A stretch of 64,000 nt of DNA from Paenibacillus oenotherae (GCF_019443105.1 NZ_JAHZIJ010000004.1:1-64000); one strand, 5' to 3'; numbered from the stretch's first letter, positions 34,104 through 43,159 are shown. Notes: generated from the letters alone by a model not told the origin. Numbers and translations: made by a program.

Positions 34104-35198
34104 CTACTGCCACTTCGGATAGCCGGTGAACCGATAATCCACACCTACCTTGCTCATATCAACATCAGCAAATTCAACGGCATCCTTCATCTTGTCAATC
34201 CCGGCCCCTTCCAGAAATGTAGGAGCGCCTCTGCCTCCGATAAGCTTAGGCGCGATATAGAGGATGAGCTTGTCCACGAGCTTGCCCGCCATGAAAGACG
34301 CATTCACTTCTCCTCCGCCTTCTACTAGCAGGGAAGAAATATTACGGCTGCCCAGTATGTCCAGCATTTCGGACAAATCGACGGTATCGCTGCCTTTGGT
34401 TGCAAAGACGGATACGCCAAGAGCCTCAAGTTCCGCTCTTCTATCCTTGGAATGATTGGCGCTTGTGAACACCCATGTATCCGCCTTGCCATCTGCAACT
34501 ACCTTGGCATCCAGTGGAATACGCAAAGTGGAGTCCACAATAATTCGCAGCGGATTGCGACCGCCTTGAAGCCGTGTTGTCAGCTCCGGGTCATCCTTCA
34601 TAACCGTGTTTACTCCCACCAATATGGCTCCGTTCTCATTGCGCAAACGGTGCACGTCAGCTCGCGCGTCCTCGGAGGTGATCCATTTGCTGTCAGATGA
34701 GGCCGAGGCGATTTTGCCATCCAGCGTGGTCGCAGCTTTCATCGTCACGAAGGGACGCCTCTGGACGATAAAGGTGTTGAATACTTCATTCATTCTCTTG
34801 GACGCTTGCTCGCAGATACCAACCTCAACCTCGATGCCCGCTTCCTGAAGAATGCGGATGCCCCGGCCGGATACGAGCGGGTTCGGATCCAACGTGGCTA
34901 CTACCACTCTGCTGATTCCTGCCTCGACTATCGCTTCCGCGCATGGCCCTGTTCTGCCATGATGGGAGCAGGGCTCAAGCGTAACGTAGATCGTCCCGCC
35001 GCGCGCGTACTCCCCGGCCATTCGAATGGCATGAATTTCTGCATGCGGCTCTCCTGCTTTCAGATGAGCGCCAATTCCTACGATGCGATTATGATTGACA
35101 ATAACGGATCCGACCAGCGGATTCGGTTCGGTCTGGCCTTTGGCCGCTGCGGCCGTCTGTAACGCCAGATTCATGTATATTTCATGATGGGTACTCAT
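34104..35198 (-). CDS. ribD: Riboflavin biosynthesis deaminase/reductase RibD
   Basis: This 364-residue bifunctional enzyme has an N-terminal cytidine-deaminase-like domain. Its zinc site is His52-Ala-Glu54 and Cys77 and Cys86 in PCSHHGRTGPC. A C-terminal reductase domain begins at about 150 (TLDGKIAS, LVEGGGEVNASF). It converts the 2,5-diaminopyrimidine intermediate of GTP breakdown to the ribitylamino-uracil phosphate. GGAGGAAG precedes the ATG. It stands alone: ribE, ribBA and ribH are not adjacent, and no FMN riboswitch signature is visible upstream. It may be a second ribD copy or a dispersed pathway gene. Confidence 0.92.
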   Translation of the reverse strand: MSTHHEIYMNLALQTAAAAKGQTEPNPLVGSVIVNHNRIVGIGAHLKAGEPHAEIHAIRMAGEYARGGTIYVTLEPCSHHGRTGPCAEAIVEAGISRVVVATLDPNPLVSGRGIRILQEAGIEVEVGICEQASKRMNEVFNTFIVQRRPFVTMKAATTLDGKIASASSDSKWITSEDARADVHRLRNENGAILVGVNTVMKDDPELTTRLQGGRNPLRIIVDSTLRIPLDAKVVADGKADTWVFTSANHSKDRRAELEALGVSVFATKGSDTVDLSEMLDILGSRNISSLLVEGGGEVNASFMAGKLVDKLILYIAPKLIGGRGAPTFLEGAGIDKMKDAVEFADVDMSKVGVDYRFTGYPKWQ

Positions 35199-35540
35199 TT
35201 CATCTTCCTCCGATCCACTAACAGAACCTTAACATATACACGTAATATACACGTATTGGAAAGGCTAGTCCAATGCTTGCTGCGCCATGCTGGCGGGGCA
35301 ATCCTTACAAACTCCGCGCAACACCAACAAAACCAGGGGAATCGCCACTGTTTTCGCCCATTTTTCTCACCTGCTCCTAATACCAGCCTTTAGATAACGA
35401 AGACTAGATTTGTAGGTTCCCGATACCATGAAAGACGAGAAGAATGGGTTCTTTAGTTGGAATTGACTTCTTTTGGAAGACGATTCTATAATTAAGGCAC
35501 ACCTTGTAGCAGACTACCTTGGATGATAATTTGAGGGAAA

Positions 35541-35644
35541 TGCTTTGAAACCTTCGCGGTTTTGAACAACCCCGGGATTCCTAATCGGAAGCCCGGGGTT
35601 GCTTGCATTCAAAGGAGGGATAGGCGGCAAAAGAAGTGCCCTAT
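35541..35644 (+). ncRNA. Possible structured leader upstream of the CBM protein gene
   Basis: CTTTG (35543-35547) can pair with CAAAG (about 35609-35613), enclosing two hairpins. These are AAACC-TTCGC-GGTTT (35548-35562) and a strong AACCCCGGG/CCCGGGGTT stem (35568-35576 with 35592-35600, extended by ATTCC/GGAAG). A third hairpin ATAGG-GGCA/TGCC-CTAT follows (35620-35644). It does not match the conserved cores of c-di-GMP-I, ydaO, FMN or preQ1 riboswitches that I know. The strong stem alone could be a terminator or attenuator. The rest of 35199-35711 shows nothing else. Confidence 0.35.
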
Positions 35645-35711
35645 TGTATTTTGCTGGGAGAGGATGGACTGTCGCGTTTTATAGACTATAAAAATTTAGG
35701 AGTGATGAGAA

Positions 35712-36473
35712 ATGCAAGCTACAAGAAAAATGGGAACTTTATTTATTGCTTTTGCTCTGTTACTAAGTTTTGGATTTAGCGCTTCATTCAGTGGTGAAGC
35801 CAATGCTTATGACCCTAACGTCCAGCTGTCCTATGCACATACGAAAACCATAATAGCAACTCCAAATAATCTTTCCCGTCTATCGGGCAGCGTGGAAGTG
35901 ACGAATTTGTCGCCAACCAAGCAAGTCAAGGTTGTGTACACGACAGGCGGCGGTATATGGCAGGAGCAATCCGCTTCCTATACAGCCACTCTTGCCAGCG
36001 GAAACGAGGCTTGGAATTTTAATATAGATGCCCCGCTCTCTACAACATTTGAATTTGCTATTAAATATGAAGTCAACGGCCAGACTTACTGGGACAACAA
36101 TAATAGCAGCAACTACAAGGTAGGAGGAGCTTCCGAGCCTGACAAGATTCTGAGCAAAGCTGCTCTGAAGCTGTATGAATCCTCCTATTACTCCAACCGT
36201 TCCGGACTCTATGTTGGCGGCAAAATCTATCTGAAGAACCTGGCGCCGACAAAAACCGTTACAATCGTCTATTCCTATGACAACTGGGCCACAACCCAGA
36301 CAGCGAACGCGTCTTATGACAGCTTCGTTGCCAACTCCGGCAATGCGTTCGAGAATTGGAATTTCAACTTTGCTGCCACCGGACAGCCGATTAAATTCGC
36401 AATCTCCTACACGGTCAATGGCGTAACCTATTGGGATAACAACAATGGCGCCAACTACTCTTTAGTGTTCTAA
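35712..36473 (+). CDS. Secreted protein with two CBM21-like carbohydrate-binding domains
   Basis: The 253-residue protein has a signal peptide (1 to about 30) and two related domains (about 35-138 and 150-253). Each ends in a CBM21-type signature (FAIKYEVNGQTYWDNNNSSNY and FAISYTVNGVTYWDNNNGANY). CBM21 domains bind starch or glycogen in amylases and glycogen-targeting proteins. Here they stand alone, so the protein may be a secreted glucan binder. AGGAGTGATGAGAA precedes the ATG. A possible structured leader lies 70-170 bp upstream. The WDNNNG motif recurs in the BSP-type peptidase at 43854. Confidence 0.8.
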   Translation: MQATRKMGTLFIAFALLLSFGFSASFSGEANAYDPNVQLSYAHTKTIIATPNNLSRLSGSVEVTNLSPTKQVKVVYTTGGGIWQEQSASYTATLASGNEAWNFNIDAPLSTTFEFAIKYEVNGQTYWDNNNSSNYKVGGASEPDKILSKAALKLYESSYYSNRSGLYVGGKIYLKNLAPTKTVTIVYSYDNWATTQTANASYDSFVANSGNAFENWNFNFAATGQPIKFAISYTVNGVTYWDNNNGANYSLVF

Positions 36474-36529
36474 TCTTAGGAACGGACGAGGGGCTGTGAG
36501 GAAGTCCTTCTTGGAAATCCTCAGCCCCC

Positions 36530-36845
36530 GCTTTAAAGAAGCTGAACGATGCAGAATGCCTGCAATCATGGGACTGTTGACGTCTCCTCGCCAGAGGACG
36601 ATCCATCATTCAAACGCCAAAACATGCGCGATGCGAGCCATGATCTAGACGAAACATGCGAAACGGCATGTATTTGCTCGTTTCTGGCCCCATGAAGGTG
36701 AAATACCTGCAAGAGTGCAGGTATTTCACCTTCATTTCTCCTTAACGGCCGATTCCCCCCAAAATTCATGCATGATTGCAGGCATTCTACCATTATCGTG
36801 TCTTGCAACCGAAATTCATGCATATTCGCAGGCTTCTTACTCCGT
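36530..36845 (+). repeat. Extended four-dyad element, copy D (left arm of long inverted repeat)
   Basis: The dyads begin at 36655, 36706, 36767 and 36817 (spacing 51, 61, 50). The second is a 19-bp perfect stem (36692-36710 with 36717-36735). About 125 bp of extra sequence on the left (including GACGATCCATCATTCAAACG) is shared, inverted, with 42197-42545. It lies between convergent genes. No gene is supportable in 36474-37017. Confidence 0.85.
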
Positions 36846-36936
36846 CACGCTACCGTCAAACCACGCTTGGAGAAGGGGTTGTCCGGAAAGTTATTGGATG
36901 ATTTCAGAATCCCCGCCAAGTCCCCCGTAGATAATG

Positions 36937-36982
36937 AAAAAGATGCTTCCAATCCCTTTTTAGTGGTTTGGAGGCATCTTTT
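36937..36982. terminator. Bidirectional terminator of the dispersed family
   Basis: AAAAGATGCTTCC pairs with GGAGGCATCTTTT (one mismatch), with T-runs on both strands. Hairpin plus right flank (CACATCAT..GGGACTGACT) match 128-200. It serves the leftward DUF6509 gene. Confidence 0.75.
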
Positions 36983-37017
36983 CACATCATCCGGGACTGA
37001 CTCAGGCAGCTCCCTGT

Positions 37018-37305
37018 TCAGTTCTTGTCGTAATGCTCCGCGCAGAAAGCAGCTACAGCCGTTTCTTCCTCAGGGTCCAGTACGAAGTCAAGGTACCGGT
37101 CTGTCGTTCGCTCATACAGATCATACTTGACGATTTCCCTCCGGCTGTCATCCACTAGATAAATAACCTTCGCATACACCCCGTTCTCGGAATACAGCTC
37201 ATCATCCTCCGCGATTTCCAGATCCAGTACAAATTCAAACCGCTGGCCCGTTAATATCCCGAACGGATCTTTAATCAATTCCACACTGTATTCGATTACC
37301 TGCAA
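37018..37305 (-). CDS. DUF6509 family protein
   Basis: The 95-residue protein (QVIEYSVELIKDPFGILTGQRFEFVLDLEI, then NGVYAKVIYLVDD and KYDLYERTTDRYLDFVLD) matches a small cytosolic family of Bacillales known as DUF6509, of unknown function. GGAGG directly abuts the ATG at 37314, so initiation more likely uses the TTG at 37305 with 9-nt spacing. It is divergent from the SNF2 helicase gene and close to it. The family assignment rests on recall of the motif pattern. Confidence 0.65.
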   Translation of the reverse strand: MQVIEYSVELIKDPFGILTGQRFEFVLDLEIAEDDELYSENGVYAKVIYLVDDSRREIVKYDLYERTTDRYLDFVLDPEEETAVAAFCAEHYDKN

Positions 37306-37498
37306 TGTTGTCATCCTCCAATTTGAGTCCGTCCACCCGATGCCATATATCGTATTGCATTCCAGGAGAGATGTAAAGCTTGGCCGTCTCTTCCCGGCTT
37401 TGCCGCATGTCCGGCAGCGGAGCACTCGCCTATTCGGTCCCTTTTGTTGTACCATAAACGGTAGTTATGGCATCAAGCCGAAAGGACGGATCACCGCA

Positions 37499-40400
37499 AT
37501 GAGCTTCCAACTGACTGAGCAGGCCATCAAAAATTTATGCGGTCACGCTTCTTATAATAAAGGTGCCGCCTATTACCGCTCGGGTAAAGTCACCTTGAAT
37601 CACTATCAATCCGAATCGGGCATCTATAGAGCAACCGTTAAGGAAAACGGCAGCTACCAGGTCAGTGTGGAAATCGCCCGGGACGGCAGTGTGGATGCGG
37701 AATGCAGCTGCTCCACCTTCTTCTCCTATGACAAGCACTGCAAGCATATTGCTGCTGTCCTGCTTAATATCCGCGCTGCAGGGCAACTGCCGGTTCATTC
37801 GGCCAACCTGGAGCAAGAGAACTCTGCAGCAGAGCTTGCGAGCAGCATGGTGGCATTATTCGCCGATAGCCGCACACCCGTTCTTCCAACCACCGCGAGA
37901 ACCCATTTTGAATCCAGAGCTGATCTTAATGTCACCTTCACCTGCATGCCCCTGCCATATGGCAATGGCAAGTACATGTTCGGCCTTGAAATCAAGCTCG
38001 GACTCAAGCGGCCGTATATCGTGCAGCATATAAAAGATTTTCTGGAACAGATCGACCGCCGGGAGGCCTATGTATTCTCCAGCCACTTCACATACGATCC
38101 GCAGCTTCACAGCTTTCGCAAGGAGGATCATGCTGTCATCGCGCAACTGATCGGAATCTACCGCAACGAGCAGATCTATCAGGAGGCTGCAAGCCTCAAC
38201 ACTGCAGCTGCCAAGAGCAGCAGGAAGAGCAGGAACAACGACCGGACACTGATCATCCCTCCCGTCTCATGGAAAGCGCTCCTCCCTCTTCTTGCCGAGG
38301 CTCCATCCTCCCAGCTGGAACAGGACGGCCTTCTGTCAGACGGGCTTCATCTCTCGAACGAAGCGATTCCGCTGGCTTTTCATGTTGATCAGGCACAGCA
38401 TAAGGGGGAATATCAGCTCGACATCCACGGCTTCGAACGGATTATTGTGATGGAATCCTACGGGCTTGTCCTTGCCGGCGGCAAGCTGCTGAAGCTGCCC
38501 ATCGAACAATGCAGGCAGCTATCGGAGCTGAAGGGCATGCTTGAAGATTCCCGCGAGCGCCAGATTCGAATTCCGCCCCAGCAGATGGAGCCTTTCATGG
38601 AGAAGGTCGTACCCGGCTTGATGAAGGTCGGGAGGGTTCATATCGCCAAGTCGATCGCCGACCGAATCGTGCAGCCGCAGCTGAAGGCCAAGCTCTATCT
38701 GGATCGGGTGAAGGACCGGCTTCTTGCAAGCGTGGAATTTCAATACGGCGACATCATCATTAATCCGTTGGAGGACGCAGGAAAGCGGCGCGGCGAGGAA
38801 CGGATTCTCATGCGTGACGGGGATGCGGAGCGGCAGATTGTGGAGCTCATGGAGCAGGGCGACTTCGCCAAGACCGAGAGCGGATATATTATGAATGGCG
38901 AAGATTCCGAATTCGAGTTTCTGCACCATATCGTACCCCAGTTGGAGAAGCTGCTGGATGTATATGCTACCTCTGCTGTGAAGGCAAGAATTCATCCCGG
39001 CCCCCTCTTTCCCAAGGTAAAGGTTGATGTGGATGAACGAACCGAGTGGCTGGATTTCAAATTTGATATCGAGGCTATTCCAGAAGGAGAAATCCGCAAG
39101 CTGTTGAAGGCGCTCGAAGAGAAGCGCAAATATTACAAGCTGCCAGGCGGGGCGATGCTGCCGCTGGAGACGTCGGAGTTTCAGGCGATCATCCGGTTCA
39201 TGAACGAGGTAGGTCTGCACAATTGGGATCTGAGAGGGGGAGAATTCCGTCTTCCGGTTGCGGCTGGCCTCCACCTGATGAATTCCCCTGAAAGGGGCAA
39301 TACCGTCAAGCTCGGCCGGTCATTCCGCAAATTATTGGATCACATGCGAAATCCCGATCATCTGGATTTCCCTGTGCCAGGCACGCTGGTTCACGTCCTT
39401 CGGGATTATCAGGCCTATGGCTATCAATGGATGAAGACACTCGCCCACTATCGCTTCGGCGGTATTCTTGCGGATGACATGGGACTGGGCAAAACCGTGC
39501 AAAGCATCGCGTTCCTTCTCTCCGTACTTCCGGAGATTAGAAGCCAGGCGCTGCCTGCTGTAATTGTCTCTCCCGCTTCTCTCATCTATAACTGGAGCAA
39601 CGAGCTGGCGAGATTCGCGCCGGAGATCCGGACGGTGATTGCTGACGGCAGCACCGCCGAGCGGGAACGGCTGCTGAGCAATGCGTCTTCGGCAGATGTG
39701 ATCATCACCTCCTATCCGCTTCTTCGCAAGGATATTAAGCTGTATGCCCGTCAATTGTTCCATACGCTTATTCTCGACGAGGCGCAGGCCTTCAAAAATT
39801 ACACGACACAAACAGCACAGACCGTGAAGGGAATCAGGGCCCTGCATCGTTTCGCGCTTACCGGCACTCCGGTAGAGAACAGACTGGAGGAGCTGTGGTC
39901 CATCTTCGACGCTGTATTCCCGGCGTTGTTCCCAAGCAGGAAGGACTTCAATGAGCTGTCGCGGGAGGTTGTCGCAAAGCGAATCCGCCCGTTTCTGCTG
40001 CGGAGACTGAAGACAGATGTGCTGGAGGAGCTGCCGGAGAAGATCGAGATGCTGCAAGTATCCCAGCTGCTGCCGGAGCAGAAAAAGCTGTATATCGCTT
40101 ATTTGGCCAAGCTGCGCCATGAAACGGTGAAGCATCTGGACAAGGAGACCTTCCAGAAGAACCGGATCAAAATTCTTGCAGGCCTGACCCGGCTTCGCCA
40201 GCTCTGCTGCCACCCTGCCCTGTTCGTCGAAGGCTATACCGGAAGCTCCGCCAAATTCGAGCAGCTGATGGAAATAGTAGAGGAGTGCAGGAGTGCGGGG
40301 AAGCGAATGCTCATCTTCTCGCAATTCACCGAGATGCTGGGACTGATCGGACGGGAGCTTGGCTATCGCGGCGTATCGCATTTCTACCTGGACGGCCACA

Positions 40401-40762
40401 CTCCTGCCAGGGAGAGGGTCGAGCTGTGCAGCAAGTTCAATGAAGGTGAACGCGAGCTGTTCCTGATCTCGCTTAAAGCCGGGGGCACCGGACTCAATCT
40501 GACCGGAGCGGATACCGTCATTCTCTATGATCTATGGTGGAATCCCGCCGTAGAGCAGCAGGCCGCAGACCGGGCACACCGGATCGGACAGCAGAATGTC
40601 GTGCAGGTGATCCGCCTCGTCTCCCAAGGGACTGTCGAAGACAAGATGAATGAGCTGCAGCAGCGGAAGAAGGCTCTCATCGATGAAGTGATCCAGCCCG
40701 GGCAGGAGGCATTATCCTCCCTCACGGAGGCGGATATTCGGGAGATTCTCATGATCGAATAG
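37499..40762 (+). CDS. SNF2/Rad54-family helicase with SWIM zinc finger
   Basis: The 1,087-residue protein begins with a SWIM zinc finger (CSCSTFFSYDKHCKH, about residues 70-85) and a long SNF2-associated region. It then has the two RecA-like lobes. Motif I is ADDMGLGKTVQS, motif II DEAQ, motif III ALTGTPVENRLEELW, motif V GTGLNL and motif VI QAADRAHRIGQ. Such bacterial SNF2 proteins are ATP-driven translocases on duplex DNA, perhaps displacing RNA polymerase or other proteins. No restriction or defence genes are adjacent, so a housekeeping role is more likely. The start at 37499 follows AAAGGA by 12 nt; longer in-frame starts lack a ribosome site. Confidence 0.9.
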   Translation: MSFQLTEQAIKNLCGHASYNKGAAYYRSGKVTLNHYQSESGIYRATVKENGSYQVSVEIARDGSVDAECSCSTFFSYDKHCKHIAAVLLNIRAAGQLPVHSANLEQENSAAELASSMVALFADSRTPVLPTTARTHFESRADLNVTFTCMPLPYGNGKYMFGLEIKLGLKRPYIVQHIKDFLEQIDRREAYVFSSHFTYDPQLHSFRKEDHAVIAQLIGIYRNEQIYQEAASLNTAAAKSSRKSRNNDRTLIIPPVSWKALLPLLAEAPSSQLEQDGLLSDGLHLSNEAIPLAFHVDQAQHKGEYQLDIHGFERIIVMESYGLVLAGGKLLKLPIEQCRQLSELKGMLEDSRERQIRIPPQQMEPFMEKVVPGLMKVGRVHIAKSIADRIVQPQLKAKLYLDRVKDRLLASVEFQYGDIIINPLEDAGKRRGEERILMRDGDAERQIVELMEQGDFAKTESGYIMNGEDSEFEFLHHIVPQLEKLLDVYATSAVKARIHPGPLFPKVKVDVDERTEWLDFKFDIEAIPEGEIRKLLKALEEKRKYYKLPGGAMLPLETSEFQAIIRFMNEVGLHNWDLRGGEFRLPVAAGLHLMNSPERGNTVKLGRSFRKLLDHMRNPDHLDFPVPGTLVHVLRDYQAYGYQWMKTLAHYRFGGILADDMGLGKTVQSIAFLLSVLPEIRSQALPAVIVSPASLIYNWSNELARFAPEIRTVIADGSTAERERLLSNASSADVIITSYPLLRKDIKLYARQLFHTLILDEAQAFKNYTTQTAQTVKGIRALHRFALTGTPVENRLEELWSIFDAVFPALFPSRKDFNELSREVVAKRIRPFLLRRLKTDVLEELPEKIEMLQVSQLLPEQKKLYIAYLAKLRHETVKHLDKETFQKNRIKILAGLTRLRQLCCHPALFVEGYTGSSAKFEQLMEIVEECRSAGKRMLIFSQFTEMLGLIGRELGYRGVSHFYLDGHTPARERVELCSKFNEGERELFLISLKAGGTGLNLTGADTVILYDLWWNPAVEQQAADRAHRIGQQNVVQVIRLVSQGTVEDKMNELQQRKKALIDEVIQPGQEALSSLTEADIREILMIE

Positions 40763-40776
40763 GTTCAATCTGCACG

Positions 40777-40834
40777 CAAGAAGGGCTGCGCCGACGGTAG
40801 TACGAACATCTACCATGCGGTGCAGCCCTTCTTG
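40777..40834. terminator. Bidirectional long hairpin between SNF2 and queF genes
   Basis: CAAGAAGGGCTGC (40777-40789) pairs perfectly with GCAGCCCTTCTTG (40822-40834). An inner GGTAG/CTACC extends the structure. It lies between the converging genes. Confidence 0.75.
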
Positions 40835-40845
40835 TCGAATAAGGA

Positions 40846-41343
40846 TTAGCGGTTATCGATCTTCTCGGGATAGAGATCATGATTCATGAGGCGATATTCC
40901 GCCATCTCCTCATATTTGGTGCCCGGCTTGCCCCAGTTGCAGTAAGGATCAATGGAGATCCCGCCCCGCGGCGTGAATTTCCCCCATACCTCGATATAGC
41001 GGGGGGCCATTAATGCAATGAGATCATTCATAATAATGTTCATGCAATCCTCATGGAAGTCGCCATGGTTGCGGAAGCTGAACAGGTACAGCTTGAGCGA
41101 TTTGCTCTCCACCATCCGCACATCGGGAATATAGGAGATATAGATCGTAGCAAAGTCCGGCTGGCCAGTGATCGGGCACAAGCTGGTGAACTCCGGACAA
41201 TTGAATTTGACGAAATAATCCCTGCCTGGGTGCTTATTGTCGAACGCCTCCAGAATGGACGGACTGTATTGGAACAAATAGGCAGTGCCTTGATTGCCCA
41301 GATGTGTAATGCCGTTAAGCTCTTCCTCTTGTCTACCTGGCAT
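40846..41343 (-). CDS. queF: NADPH-dependent preQ0 reductase QueF
   Basis: The 165-residue unimodular QueF has the catalytic Cys56 in [17 protein letters not shown] and the substrate region [21 protein letters not shown]. It reduces the nitrile of 7-cyano-7-deazaguanine to preQ1 for queuosine in tRNA. AAGGAG lies 10 nt upstream. The other queuosine genes (queC, D, E) are not in the window. I looked for a preQ1 riboswitch upstream and saw none. Confidence 0.95.
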   Translation of the reverse strand: MPGRQEEELNGITHLGNQGTAYLFQYSPSILEAFDNKHPGRDYFVKFNCPEFTSLCPITGQPDFATIYISYIPDVRMVESKSLKLYLFSFRNHGDFHEDCMNIIMNDLIALMAPRYIEVWGKFTPRGGISIDPYCNWGKPGTKYEEMAEYRLMNHDLYPEKIDNR

Positions 41344-41547
41344 GGATGCATTGCTCCTTCTCTATATAAAGGGATCATGAACCGTAGAATCGCACGTAGT
41401 ATACCATGATTGGAGGCAGAGGTCTAATGGTTTCCATATAAATTGGAAGGACATGCGACAGCCCTCTCAGCCGTGCAGGGGTGCCGGATTCATATCCTAT
41501 TGAAAATATTGGCAGTAAAAATAGCAAAGGGATTCCGCTCCATCTCC

Positions 41548-41582
41548 ACTGACCGTAGCTGTCAGTGAACCTCCACTATAAT
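41548..41582 (+). promoter_or_regulatory. Probable promoter with dyad before the DinB gene
   Basis: A consensus TATAAT lies at 41577-41582, 45 nt ahead of the DinB-family start. The perfect dyad ACTGAC-N7-GTCAGT (41548-41566) occupies the -35 region and may be an operator. No good -35 hexamer is seen. Confidence 0.4.
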
Positions 41583-41626
41583 ACAAGCTAAGAACGACAA
41601 TCACACGATTAATGGAGGAATGCGGT

Positions 41627-42124
41627 ATGTTTAGAACCGTTAACGATTTCACTCAGGAATGGGAGGCAGAGTTTGCGATTACAGCGCGGGTGCTGGACAC
41701 CCTTACCGATGAGTCGTTGGGGCAGACTGTTGCGGATAATTATCGTTCCTTGGGCCAGATCGCCTGGCATTTGGTGAAGACCATTCATTTTCTGACATCC
41801 ACGGGACTCACCTTCGATGAGCCGCCAGCAGAGGAGCTTCCTCCTGCATCAGCCGCCAGGATTGCAAGTGAATATCGCCGATTGGGGCAAGCTTTGCTGC
41901 GTGCTGTGAAGAGCCAGTGGACCGATGAGACAATCAGGCAATCCGTAACGATAATGGGCGAGGAATGGCAAAATAGTGCCACCGTACACTACTTCCTCAA
42001 ACACGAAATTCATCACCGCGGGCAGATGACCGTGCTTATGCGCCAGGCAGGCCTGCCTCTGCCCGATGTGCTGGGACCAACGCGCGAATCCTGGATCGCC
42101 AAAGGCATCGAGCCTCATGCCTGA
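41627..42124 (+). CDS. DinB-family protein
   Basis: The 165-residue protein has the DinB four-helix-bundle layout with the three metal-ligand histidines (IAWHLVKT, and HEIHHRGQM contributing two). DinB proteins are metal-dependent and include thiol transferases such as bacillithiol S-transferases; many are induced by DNA damage. The substrate is not predictable. The start at 41627 follows GGAGGAATGCGGT; an ATG at 41612 overlaps the ribosome site. It stands alone, followed by repeat copy D'. Confidence 0.82.
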   Translation: MFRTVNDFTQEWEAEFAITARVLDTLTDESLGQTVADNYRSLGQIAWHLVKTIHFLTSTGLTFDEPPAEELPPASAARIASEYRRLGQALLRAVKSQWTDETIRQSVTIMGEEWQNSATVHYFLKHEIHHRGQMTVLMRQAGLPLPDVLGPTRESWIAKGIEPHA

Positions 42125-42196
42125 CCTGCATCCTCTGATGCAATCGCCACGGTGACCGCGGCGGAGCTCCTATTCCCGCTGGAGCAGCAGACGGAG

Positions 42197-42545
42197 TAAG
42201 AAGCCTGCGAATGTGCATGAATTTCGGTTGCTAGACGCCATACATGGTGAAATGCCTGCGATCATGCATGGATTTTTGGGAAAATCGGTCGTTGAGGAGA
42301 AACTGAGGTGAAATACCTGCTCGCTGGCAGGTATTTCACCTTCATTGGGCCAGAAACGAGCAAATACATGCCGTTTCGCAGGTTTCGCCTGGCTCGCAGC
42401 TCGCTTGTCACTTTTTCCGTACCGTGCATGTCTCCGGGCGGCGTTTGAATGACGGATCGTCCTCTGGCGAGGAGTACGTCATCAGCCCATGATCGCAGGC
42501 ACTCCACATCGTGCAGCTTCTTAAAATGGGAGCTGTCATTCCTAA
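42197..42545 (-). repeat. Extended four-dyad element, copy D' (right arm of long inverted repeat)
   Basis: In inverted orientation, the dyads begin at 42204, 42255, 42316 and 42367 (spacing 51, 61, 51). The second has a 15-bp stem (42306-42320 with 42327-42341). It matches copy D across about 300 bp, including GCAAATACATGCCGTTTCGC and ACGATCCGTCATTCAAACG in reverse complement. It lies between convergent genes; no gene is seen in 42125-42572. Confidence 0.85.
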
Positions 42546-42572
42546 AAATTTCTGGACAGCCCCTTCCCGTCG

Positions 42573-43001
42573 TTATGCTTTCTCGGCCTTGAAAGTAAAT
42601 TTCCAATGGGCCGTATTACCAGAGTAACGGCCTCTGTTCTCCACTACCTCGACATTCAATACATATTCTTTGGTACCCGATATTGAAGAAGCCTTGATCG
42701 ACTTTTCCGCTGATCCTGTATCGGGAATTTTATCCTGCTCCTCTGCCGATGCTTTGAGCTTGAAAGATCCAGTAGATTTAATGCTGAACGTCTGACTTCC
42801 GCCTTCTTCCATAGCCTTGCCGTTAACTGCAGCAGCAGTAGCCCAATCATTGCCTACATGATTGTTTTCCACAAGCTCTACACTCACCAGTGTTACTTTG
42901 ACCTTCACATCACTTGATTTCTTCGCAGCAAATGCCGGTTGGCAAGAAATCGCGATGATGAGAAGCATACATAGCCATACTTTAGCAGCATGATGACGCA
43001 T
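42573..43001 (-). CDS. Small secreted protein of unknown function
   Basis: The 142-residue protein has a signal peptide (1 to about 25, ending QPAFAA) and a single predicted beta-rich domain (VKVKVTLVSVELVENNHVGNDW ... AHWKFTFKAEKA). No catalytic or anchoring motif is visible. GGGGTGGG lies close before the ATG at 43001. It lies downstream of another small secreted protein on the same strand, 158 bp apart. No family recognised. Confidence 0.65.
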   Translation of the reverse strand: MRHHAAKVWLCMLLIIAISCQPAFAAKKSSDVKVKVTLVSVELVENNHVGNDWATAAAVNGKAMEEGGSQTFSIKSTGSFKLKASAEEQDKIPDTGSAEKSIKASSISGTKEYVLNVEVVENRGRYSGNTAHWKFTFKAEKA

Positions 43002-43159
43002 ATTCCCACCCCTTAATAGATAGATAGATAAATAATGAATATTATACTTAAATAAACTATATTTATCCATAAATATAAACAATCTCTAGCGTACTGAAAT
43101 TCATATTCCGCTGTTTGCTCAGAATCCCCGCTTAAAGTAACCGTACTGCTCTTTTTATC

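Noticed and set aside
33876-34328. 150-codon open frame with Met-Ala-Pro-His repeats
   Set aside because: Made by the 18-bp array and then antisense to ribD; no ribosome site.
35199-35400. FMN riboswitch upstream of ribD
   Set aside because: The conserved FMN-element cores were not visible in this stretch.
37499-40762. SNF2 helicase as part of a DISARM- or other defence-type system
   Set aside because: Neighbours are DUF6509, queF and DinB; no methyltransferase, nuclease or DUF1998 partner is adjacent, and the SWIM-SNF2 form is common as a single gene.
41344-41420. preQ1 riboswitch upstream of queF
   Set aside because: No short C-rich-loop hairpin with A-rich tail of the preQ1-I type and no type II features were seen.
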